DNA of 11,248 nucleotides from Bacteroidales bacterium (GTDB lineage: Bacteria; Bacteroidota; Bacteroidia; Bacteroidales; UBA932). Made by a program: the position numbers and the translations under genes. The notes under the pieces were generated by a model. It was not told where the DNA came from. It made no database searches and saw only the letters and a program-made list of their open reading frames with translations. The stretch is taken from NCBI GenBank assembly GCA_024401915.1, contig JAKSKA010000027.1, forward strand, positions 1 through 11,248, given 5' to 3'. How positions within the stretch are numbered: the first letter of the stretch is position 1; each line of letters opens with the position of its first letter. Below are positions 1-6,364 of the stretch, piece after piece.

Positions 1-842
1 AAACTCTCCGCGACGATATCGAAATACGGGGACTTCTCGGAAAGCATATAATTCTGGGTCGTAAAGCCCAGGGATGCATTGTTCCACCTGTACTTGAAGT
101 TGTCCACACGGCTGTAGGAGTTGTAGTCTCCGGCCATTATCCAGAATTCACGGTCGGGATCCTGGGATTTACGGATCGTATGGTCCATCAGATAAGCCAA
201 TTCTTTAACGCGGTGCTGCTCACCCTCATAACGCTCGGCGCTCTCAGCCTTCTTTTCAGCGGGGACGGCATATCCGGCCTTCCCGTTCTTCAAGTGAAGC
301 GTCACGATGTTGAACGGCTTCTCGACGCCGTCCACGTGGACCTGATACCAGCCGCTGTAGTTAACGAGCACGGTATCGGCGTCCCTGTTTCCCTTGAGGG
401 CTGCGATACTGTCGATGGGATAACGCGAGGTAATGCACTGGGGGTAGTTGCCGAGACCGAAAGGCGTCGACCTGCTGTGGCGGCGCGGGGTCACCTTGTG
501 ATACTGATGGCCCCAGCGGGCGCAGAGCTCATCCCAATGGGCGGGAAGATAGCGCTCTTCGTTCGGCATATGCTTGTCCGTGCCGGTATAGTAGATCTGG
601 GCGGCCCCGCCGAAGATGCGGATGTCGGGGTTCTTGGAGGTGAGCCAAGCCACGAAGTGCGGGTAGTTGTCCTCCTGCCCTGCCCACATACCGTTCTGGA
701 TATTCCAGTACAGGACCCTGAGGGTCTTCTTGGGCTGGTCGCCCCCCTTGGGCTTCGCGGCAAAAGAAGGAGCCGCTGCGAGCAGGACTGCGACGGTTCA
801 GCCAAGCGAGCTGAATACTGTTTTTGTTCTCTCCGTCTGCAT
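1..842 (-). CDS. Secreted endonuclease/exonuclease/phosphatase-fold protein, 3' end outside window, interrupted by in-frame TGA (possible pseudogene)
   Basis: The minus frame starting at ATG 842 reads as a DNase I-like (EEP superfamily) protein and stays open to the left edge, about 280 codons, except for TGA at 800-798 (codon 15). The start gives a signal peptide: short charged n-region (MQTERTK), hydrophobic stretch ending VAVLLAAAPSFA, then AKPKGGDQPKK. EEP motifs follow: first strand RVLYWNIQNG with the metal-site Asn (about residue 47), the segment after NPD at about 72-79, IVTLHLKNG with the catalytic-type His, and IMAGDYNSY, equivalent to GD(F)N. The family's metal-binding Glu, expected about seven residues after PD, is Gly (codon GGG, 608-606). 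The TGA lies in the signal peptide's hydrophobic core, and the next ATG (689) would lose the signal and the WNIQN strand. So it is a recent pseudogene, a sequencing error or a recoded/read-through gene. Substrate unknown; the family includes nucleases and phosphodiesterases. Confidence 0.75.
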
Positions 843-877
843 CGATTGGTTACCTTTTTTATGATAGCGTTACATTG

Positions 878-885
878 CAAATTTA
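878..885 (-). promoter_or_regulatory. Bacteroidetes-type -7 element for the EEP-fold gene
   Basis: Read on the minus strand this is TAAATTTG, an exact match to the Bacteroidetes -7 consensus TAnnTTTG, ending 35 nt before the ATG at 842. A proper -33 TTTG is not seen at the usual 18-21 nt spacing; only a TTG at 903-901 lies upstream, 15 nt away, which is short. The same octamer is used in front of the tRNA cluster in this window. Confidence 0.5.
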
Positions 886-1025
886 ATCGGATTTGCCACT
901 CAATGAGCGCGCGCAAATAAAAAGGGAAAAACGGGAAATATCTTTTATTTGATAATCAGTAACTTATAAAAATATCACTCCTATTTTCGGGAAATGCATT
1001 CTTATGATTTTTCAATCAAAATGAC

Positions 1026-1075
1026 AAAAAGGAAGGGGAAACAGCAAAGCCCGTGCAGACTTGTGTCACCCCTTC
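1026..1075 (-). terminator. Probable intrinsic terminator of the GLUG-repeat lipoprotein gene
   Basis: On the minus strand a perfect 7-bp stem GAAGGGG/CCCCTTC (1075-1069 with 1038-1032) is followed one base later by TTTTT (1030-1026). It sits 36 nt after the stop codon of the lipoprotein gene. The 30-nt loop is long, but an inner ACA/TGT pairing can extend the helix. The rest of 843-1111 (269 nt) holds only the EEP promoter; I see no gene or repeat in it. Confidence 0.5.
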
Positions 1076-1111
1076 GATTTACTGGATTATTCTACAGGAT
1101 GCCGGCGTTTC

Positions 1112-4100
1112 CTATTCCCAGGAAGTGGCAGAAGAGCCATCCCATAAGCGGACATTCGCAGCTTCCGCCCACTCAAGATTAGGGCAGTAGCTTACCGCTC
1201 CAATATAATTGGCATAGTTGTCAAGCGTAAGGGTAACGGCGCCCCACTTTGAATCCTTATTCTTGTAGCAAGTTCCTCCGAGGGCAAGATCGCTGACCTT
1301 TGCCAAAGCATCGAGACCGTGATCCTTATTTGCGATAGCTCCGAATGCAATACCGTATTTTCCGCCATCGACAAGAGCCGCTGCATCGGAAGAAGGACGT
1401 CCCTTGGCCTTGGACTTACAATACCTGATGACAGGCGAAGCATAGCTTGAGCCCGAGCACAACACTCCGACAAGTCCGCCGGAACCGTAATTTCCGGAAA
1501 GCCAGCAGTTGTCAGTCACGTAGCAGTACTCGATGCTGTTGGTACCGTCACCAAACACATAGCCGGAGATGCCACCGTGATAGCCGTAGACGGTGCCGGT
1601 CGTTCCGATCGAAACGCCGGGATGGCCTACGGGAGCATTGCTTACGCAGTACGTGATAGTGCCGTCACCGTTCTTGGTTCCGCGGATTGCCGTATTGGAG
1701 CGCTGGATTCCAACGATTCCGCCTGCCTTGCTGAAGTTGCTTCCTACCCTGCCGTTATTTACGCAGTTCACGATATCGATACCATTCGACACCTTCGTGA
1801 ACGAGAGGCCGACGATACCGCCCGTGTAAACGTTCTCGCCATCGCCATTCTTTTCTGCAGGATTTCCGGTGATGGAGCCCTTCCTGCGGTTGAACGATAT
1901 GAGTGCATTGTTGGTACAGGATTCAATCGATGCCTTGACATAGCAGTTGGCGCCGTCTCCGCTATTGAAGTATCCGAGACCGCCGACGATGCCGCCCGCA
2001 ACGGAAAGAAGCGGATAATTCGTGCTCCCCGTACGCGCGATTTCGCTCGCATTCGTGATATACCTCTCTATGTTTCCGTTATTGGTACAGTTCCTTATGT
2101 TGAGAGTCAGAAGGACAGAGGAGCTCGTGCCTGAAGCCATACCGATTATGCCGCCGGCTGCAGGACGCTTGGAATCCGTCTTATCCTCCTTGAGAGTAAT
2201 AACTCCGTAATTTGCACATCCGTCGAAAGTGTCGGTATTCGTGGAGTAATACGACTGTCCGGCGATGCCACCGAGGCAGACACGGTCCTTGCCGGCATAT
2301 CCGTCAAGAGTGATGGCGCCCTTGTTGACACAGTCGGTGAACGTTGCACTTCCGCTGGCTGTCCTGAGGTCGCTTGCGATACCGCCCGCATACACGTCGA
2401 CGTCATATCCGCCCTTGACGTATATCTCGCCATCATTCTCACAGCCGGTCATAATCAGCTTGCCTGCATTACCGGTCTTGCCGATGAGAATGTGTCCCAC
2501 AAGTCCGCCGACACGGACAGGATTGCCCTTTAAGATATCCTCAACCGCAATTCTTCCTTTGTTGATGCAGTCAGTATAAGTATAGGTGGTGGATGCATCG
2601 TCCTTGTATGCATAACCCTCGAGGCCGCCGATATCGTAACGGCAGGAAGCGCATCCGCTGTCAAGGCTCTTGACTGTGATGTTTCCGTCATTGACGGCAT
2701 CCTTAAGCGTATGGGACCCCTTGCGCTGGCCGACGATGCCGCCGAGGGCCATTCCGGTACCAGCCGAGCATTTCAAGCCGTCGACGGTGATATCGCCGCT
2801 GTTATAGACATCATTTATCGAATATCCACCCTGATAGCCTGCAATACCGCCTGCGAAGACATAAGAGCAATTGCAGGAAACCAGCATATCACCGCTGTTT
2901 CTAAGCCCGGTGCTCTCCTTCAGGATGCTGGCTCCGGCGATTCCGCCTGCCTGGATGACGGATCCGGTTGTTCCGACAAGTTCGATATCACCTTCATTGC
3001 TGAGGTTCGTCATCAAGCGGTTGTTAGGCCTTCCGGCAATGCCGCCGATATATGAGGTAGATGTCGTAACGTTGCCTGAGAACACCACCTTTCCATAGTT
3101 CGTATCGTTTGTATAGGTAGGGCCGTCCGTCGCCGCGCTGTCTCCGACGATGCCGCCAAGGCTCACGCCGGCGCTGCATTTTCCTGTCATCTCGACCTTT
3201 CCGTAATTGGCGCAGTCCTCAACAGACGCCTTCTTGCAGTGGTAGCCGACAATTCCGCCGACGTACATTCCTTCCCCGGCGCCACTCTGACCGGCGGTCA
3301 CGTCACCATAGTTGACGCAATTTGTGACGGAACTTCCGGCCGTTGTCTGGCAGGTACCGACGATGCCGCCTATTGCAAGGGTGAAGGCAGTGGTGCCTGA
3401 TGTATGGGCGGCAACACTGTAACCGTCAGTTATGCTGATGGACGCATAGTTCGTACAGTTCCTGATGGGAACGCCGTTGGATGCGCCGGCGATTCCTCCA
3501 ATCTGGAAAGCGTGCGCACTGGCAGTAGGAGCCGTAAGAGCAAGAGATCCCCTGGTCGTGACGTTCTCGATAAGGGCATTGGTATTTCCATTGGCGCTGC
3601 TGCCTCCGATATAGCAATAAACGTAGTGACAGAGGATTCCGATGCCATAATCGGTTCCGCAGTCATTGGATGCATTCTTGCCCTTATATTCGAAGTTCGA
3701 CTCAACGGTAAGGTTGCGTACAACGCCATAGAGTTGACTGAAGAGCGGTCCGGTAAGGCCGCTGATGGTATGGCCGCAGCCGTCGAAGGTGCCGTAGAAA
3801 TTGTTGACGGCCTTGTACGAGGAGCCTGTCGCATCGATATCGGCAATCACCTTGAAGGTCTTTCCGGAGGAAGCGGCCTGGCTGGCATATGAAGTACTGA
3901 AAGCGACAAGATCGTCGATATCGGCGATTATTATCTCCTCGCCGCTGCCGTTGGCCTCGAATTCCTTTGCAGCAAGTTCATAAACCTTGCCGGCAGGCAC
4001 AGTTTTTCCCTCGGCGCTCCAGAACTTGAGTTCCATAGACTCGCTTGCGGTATAAACCGTAGCCGTAAAGCCCTGGCTGTACGTTCCGGCAGGAATCGTC

Positions 4101-4762
4101 ACATAGAAAGGTTCAGCGGCGGAAGTAAGCGTAACGCCATCGCCAAGATTGAGCGAAACCGTATTCGAGCCTCCGGAAACCGGGGTAAGGCTGCCATTCA
4201 GCAGGCCGGAACTGGAGCCGATACGGAAATCACCTCCGATAATCTCGCCACCGGCAGCCTTTACGACAATGCTCTTGATTGTCTCGGCAGCCTCGCTCTT
4301 GAGATTGAAACAGAGAACGGAGTTCAGCGGGACAAGTTTCAGTGAAGCCCAGGCGTCACCGGAGGACGCATACATAGGAGCGGAATCGGGATCGAAAGAA
4401 CCGGGGACATAGGTCTGGGACGTCTTGAAGCTGACAATGTCGGACTCGCCTTCCTTTCCATTATAGAGAAGATTGAAGGGAGCATCGAAAACGCCGTCGA
4501 AAGTGAAAGACGCAATCTTGCCTGGTGTTTCCACGGTAATGGGGGATGATTTCACGCAATTGAGGGTGAGCACATCGCCCGTCTGCCAGTAAATGGGATA
4601 GGACGTACCCTCCTTCTCACCGAGAACCGTCTTCAGGTCATCGGGAAGGGCCACTTCGATTGATACGGACGAGGAAGCCTCGGGAGCGGGGCTTTCCTTC
4701 TCACAGGATGCAAGCGCAAACGCGCCGCAAACCAGAACAAAAAACATTGAAATCCTCTTCAT
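1112..4762 (-). CDS. Large fimbrillin-like / GLUG-repeat outer-membrane lipoprotein
   Basis: Predicted 1216-residue lipoprotein, probably on the outer membrane or cell surface. I chose ATG 4762 because it gives a clean lipoprotein signal, MKRISMFFVLVCGAFALASC, with the lipidated Cys at 20; the upstream in-frame ATG at 4828 would bury this and overlap the small ORF in another frame. Residues about 30-275 resemble the fimbrillin/Mfa-like fold of Bacteroidales adhesins (YWQTGDVLTL, ASFTFDG, later FYVTIPAGTY). Residues about 277-420 are a linker with GTFDGCGHTISGL, typical of the entry to GLUG-type beta-helices. Residues about 421-1100 hold 18 GG(I/L)xG units roughly 40 residues apart, alternating with N-C-x-N-x-G-x-(I/V) strands. 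A low-complexity-free C-terminus ends SATSWE. Function is unproven; binding to a host, mucus or other cell surface is an inference from the family. It is preceded 4 nt upstream by a 38-codon ORF sharing its promoter and followed by a probable terminator. Confidence 0.9.
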   Translation of the reverse strand: MKRISMFFVLVCGAFALASCEKESPAPEASSSVSIEVALPDDLKTVLGEKEGTSYPIYWQTGDVLTLNCVKSSPITVETPGKIASFTFDGVFDAPFNLLYNGKEGESDIVSFKTSQTYVPGSFDPDSAPMYASSGDAWASLKLVPLNSVLCFNLKSEAAETIKSIVVKAAGGEIIGGDFRIGSSSGLLNGSLTPVSGGSNTVSLNLGDGVTLTSAAEPFYVTIPAGTYSQGFTATVYTASESMELKFWSAEGKTVPAGKVYELAAKEFEANGSGEEIIIADIDDLVAFSTSYASQAASSGKTFKVIADIDATGSSYKAVNNFYGTFDGCGHTISGLTGPLFSQLYGVVRNLTVESNFEYKGKNASNDCGTDYGIGILCHYVYCYIGGSSANGNTNALIENVTTRGSLALTAPTASAHAFQIGGIAGASNGVPIRNCTNYASISITDGYSVAAHTSGTTAFTLAIGGIVGTCQTTAGSSVTNCVNYGDVTAGQSGAGEGMYVGGIVGYHCKKASVEDCANYGKVEMTGKCSAGVSLGGIVGDSAATDGPTYTNDTNYGKVVFSGNVTTSTSYIGGIAGRPNNRLMTNLSNEGDIELVGTTGSVIQAGGIAGASILKESTGLRNSGDMLVSCNCSYVFAGGIAGYQGGYSINDVYNSGDITVDGLKCSAGTGMALGGIVGQRKGSHTLKDAVNDGNITVKSLDSGCASCRYDIGGLEGYAYKDDASTTYTYTDCINKGRIAVEDILKGNPVRVGGLVGHILIGKTGNAGKLIMTGCENDGEIYVKGGYDVDVYAGGIASDLRTASGSATFTDCVNKGAITLDGYAGKDRVCLGGIAGQSYYSTNTDTFDGCANYGVITLKEDKTDSKRPAAGGIIGMASGTSSSVLLTLNIRNCTNNGNIERYITNASEIARTGSTNYPLLSVAGGIVGGLGYFNSGDGANCYVKASIESCTNNALISFNRRKGSITGNPAEKNGDGENVYTGGIVGLSFTKVSNGIDIVNCVNNGRVGSNFSKAGGIVGIQRSNTAIRGTKNGDGTITYCVSNAPVGHPGVSIGTTGTVYGYHGGISGYVFGDGTNSIEYCYVTDNCWLSGNYGSGGLVGVLCSGSSYASPVIRYCKSKAKGRPSSDAAALVDGGKYGIAFGAIANKDHGLDALAKVSDLALGGTCYKNKDSKWGAVTLTLDNYANYIGAVSYCPNLEWAEAANVRLWDGSSATSWE
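1461..3502 (-). repeat. Array of 18 GLUG-type protein repeats
   Basis: Eighteen GG(I/L)xG-type motifs in one frame (IGGIAGAS, IGGIVGTC, VGGIVGYH, LGGIVGDS ... HGGISGYV, SGGLVGVL), spaced about 37-55 residues apart. Before many of them is a strand of the form [ND]C-x-N-x-G-x-[IV], for example NCVNYGDV, DCANYGKV, DCINKGRI, GCENDGEI. One unit is degenerate (AGGIASDL) and one carries Glu (IGGLEGYA). At DNA level the motif shows on the plus strand as recurring variants of GATGCCGCC/GATTCCGCC, so the copies are diverged rather than identical. Confidence 0.85.
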
Positions 4763-4766
4763 AGCC

Positions 4767-4883
4767 TTATTTATCAAAATCAACAGTCTCTGAAGTGTAC
4801 TCCTCAATTGATTGACAGAGAATTTCAATCATCCCGAGATTGATCTCCTCAATCACCGGGGCAAGATAATTTCTATTCGTCAT
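4767..4883 (-). CDS. 38-residue small protein encoded directly upstream of the lipoprotein
   Basis: Short ORF of 38 codons, ATG 4883 to TAA 4767, ending 4 nt before the lipoprotein ATG, so translational coupling is likely. It lies about 25 nt downstream of a near-consensus promoter and is the first ORF of the transcript; its start follows an A-rich stretch, usual for Bacteroidales. The peptide begins MTNRNYLAPVIEEINLGMIE, continues ILCQSIEEYTSETVDFDK, and is acidic (8 Asp/Glu against one Arg and one Lys). The arrangement Y-x-x-P, a short amphipathic stretch, L-C-x-S, then an acidic tail ending D-F-D resembles small uncharacterised Bacteroidales peptides that I recall next to secreted or fimbrillin-like genes; that likeness is from memory. 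No signal peptide or membrane segment. Function unknown: it may be a leader peptide regulating the lipoprotein, or a small partner protein. Confidence 0.6.
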   Translation of the reverse strand: MTNRNYLAPVIEEINLGMIEILCQSIEEYTSETVDFDK

Positions 4884-4908
4884 AATGTTTTTAATTGACT
4901 TTATGGGA

Positions 4909-4938
4909 CAAATATACAAAAAAAACTATTTGCCCAAA
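4909..4938 (-). promoter_or_regulatory. Promoter for the small ORF and lipoprotein operon
   Basis: On the minus strand TTTG (4938-4935), 18 nt, then TATATTTG (4916-4909), which fits the Bacteroidetes TTTG-N19-TAnnTTTG promoter. The -33 box lies inside the last codons of aroE and an 8-nt T-run follows the aroE stop. The predicted start of transcription near 4902 leaves a leader of about 20 nt before the small ORF. Confidence 0.65.
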
Positions 4939-5582
4939 AAGAATTCAATCCCTTCTCTGAACTGCGATTCCAGCCACTCCTCCCCGGAGATATAAACATA
5001 TCCGCCTTCGGGAGCGTCCCCGGAAAAGACTGGATCCAGGTAATTCGCCTCGACCAGCACGGCGCAGCGGATGAGCTCGCAGCCGGGCACACGGCGCGGC
5101 AGGGTGAAGAGCACGATATCCGCAGCCACTCCGCTCCCGCTGCCATCGTGCCTGTAAAGGGATGGGGCCAACCCTCCCTCCTCCGCAGCGGCGAAAGCGG
5201 CTTTCCCGGCCCCTCCGAAGCCTATGACCGCACAGGACGGCCTGGTTGGGAAACGGCATATGAGCCGCCTCAGAAGCGCCCTGACGCCGAGATAATCTGA
5301 ATTGCGGGCCACAATGACGCCATCCTTCTTCAGAAGTATGTTGGCCGCTCCGCAGCGCTCCACCTCCGGTCCGCGGACATCCGCCTTCAGGGCAGCATCC
5401 TCCTTGAAGGGTGCCGTCACGTTCACGGCCCTGTAAGGTCCGGACACGAAGCGCGTCCACGCTTCATCGAAGCTCCCGCAGTCGATGAGGTCATACACTA
5501 CATCCTCCCCGAAAGCCTTCCGGAAAAGAGCCGGGCTATGGGAATGGGAAACGGGATGTCCTATGAGGCCGAAACTATCCAT
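4926..5582 (-). CDS. aroE: Shikimate dehydrogenase, compact and divergent
   Basis: 218 residues. AroE reduces 3-dehydroshikimate to shikimate with NADPH in aromatic amino acid synthesis, in the cytoplasm. The N-terminal substrate domain is well kept: GLIGHPVSHSHS with the shikimate-binding SxS (14-16), NVTAPFKED with catalytic Lys60, CGAANIL (78-83, usual GAVNT) and NSDYLG with catalytic Asp96. The dinucleotide domain has VIGFGGAGKAA (119-129), but the NRT-like NADP phosphate clamp is replaced by SLYRHDGSG, the NxTPxGM segment reads VLFTLPRRVPG, and the protein is about 30-60 residues shorter than typical AroE. The C-terminal helix keeps a Gln (GEEWLESQF, Q207). The ATG overlaps the upstream methyltransferase stop by 8 nt (ATGGATAG), showing cotranscription and coupling. 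It could instead be an AroE-like paralog with altered cofactor use. Confidence 0.88.
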   Translation of the reverse strand: MDSFGLIGHPVSHSHSPALFRKAFGEDVVYDLIDCGSFDEAWTRFVSGPYRAVNVTAPFKEDAALKADVRGPEVERCGAANILLKKDGVIVARNSDYLGVRALLRRLICRFPTRPSCAVIGFGGAGKAAFAAAEEGGLAPSLYRHDGSGSGVAADIVLFTLPRRVPGCELIRCAVLVEANYLDPVFSGDAPEGGYVYISGEEWLESQFREGIEFFLGK

Positions 5583-6363
5583 TGCGCTGTCTTACCGCCT
5601 CGAAAAGAAGCACGGCAGCCGAGACCGAAACATTGAGGGAGTCCAGCCTGCCGAGCATAGGGATGCGTATATGGGCATCGGCAGCCTTGCGCCATACATC
5701 GGTAAGACCGGTTGATTCCGTGCCCATAACTATCGCGGTGCCGCCCTTCATATCGCAATCATAATACAGCTCCGAATCCTGCAGCTGCGCCGTCAGGATC
5801 CTGACCCCACGGCTTTTCAGGAACCGGATGGCCTCCTCGGACGCACAGGGCACACAAGGAACGGTAAACACGCCGCCGAGGCTGGCACGTATGAGATTGG
5901 GGTTATAGATATCCGTAAGCGGGTCGCACACCAGGACAGCGTCCACCCCGGCGGCATCGGCGCTGCGCAGTACGGCCCCGAGATTCCCGGGCTTCTCGAC
6001 ACTCTCGAGAACCGCCACAAGCGGATTGTCAGGGAGTTCCAGGTCTTCCAGGCGCAGGGACCTGTACCGGATCAGGGCCACTACCCCTTCCGTCGTCTCG
6101 CGGCAGGCGATCTTCGAATAGACATCCTTCGACACGGAGAAGACGTGCGCTGAGGGAGGCAGGACGGGAAGTCCGCCCGCAAGAAGTTCCCTGCACACGA
6201 AAAGGGTATCGACAACGTATCCGCCCTCGAGGCAATGGGTCAGCTCGCGCAGCCCCTCGACCACGAACAAAGCGCGTTCGCGGCGCAGGCGCGACTTCTC
6301 CTGAAGGGCAAGGAGATCCTTGACCTTGGGATTGTGGACGGATGTGATCATCTCCTCCTGCAT
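5575..6363 (-). CDS. SpoU/TrmH-family RNA 2'-O-ribose methyltransferase
   Basis: 262 residues. Enzyme of the SPOUT class that methylates a ribose 2'-OH in rRNA or tRNA using S-adenosylmethionine. N-terminal part (about 1-105) matches the L30e-like substrate-binding domain: SVHNPKVKDLLALQEKSRLR then RALFVVEGLREL. The catalytic SpoU domain has all three motifs: motif 1 ESVEKPGNLGAVLRSADAAG (120-139) with the catalytic Arg133, motif 2 NPNLIRASLGGVFTVP (154-169), motif 3 IPMLGRLDSLNVSVSAAVLL (234-253), whose knot binds SAM, with MGTESTGL before it. Likely an RlmB- or TrmH-like rRNA enzyme; the target nucleotide cannot be read from sequence. The ATG lies 1 nt after the dxs stop. Met5 (ATG 6351) is an alternative start, since AGGAGGAG directly precedes it, although at very short spacing. 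Overlaps aroE by 8 nt. Confidence 0.92.
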   Translation of the reverse strand: MQEEMITSVHNPKVKDLLALQEKSRLRRERALFVVEGLRELTHCLEGGYVVDTLFVCRELLAGGLPVLPPSAHVFSVSKDVYSKIACRETTEGVVALIRYRSLRLEDLELPDNPLVAVLESVEKPGNLGAVLRSADAAGVDAVLVCDPLTDIYNPNLIRASLGGVFTVPCVPCASEEAIRFLKSRGVRILTAQLQDSELYYDCDMKGGTAIVMGTESTGLTDVWRKAADAHIRIPMLGRLDSLNVSVSAAVLLFEAVRQRNG

Positions 6364-6364
6364 A

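Noticed and set aside
180..920. 246-codon plus-strand frame at the left end
   Set aside because: Antisense of the EEP-fold gene, which has clear motifs on the minus strand. The plus frame also runs through that gene's promoter.
1461..3502. Periodic GATGCCGCC-like words considered as a CRISPR or regulatory repeat array
   Set aside because: The words are in frame on the opposite strand as GG(I/V/A) codons of the lipoprotein, vary in sequence, and have irregular spacing, so they are coding repeats.
4763..4828. Longer N-terminus of the lipoprotein starting at ATG 4828
   Set aside because: It would place 22 residues before a clean lipoprotein signal (MKRISMFF...LASC) and overlap the 38-codon ORF; the start at 4762 explains the signal and spacing better.
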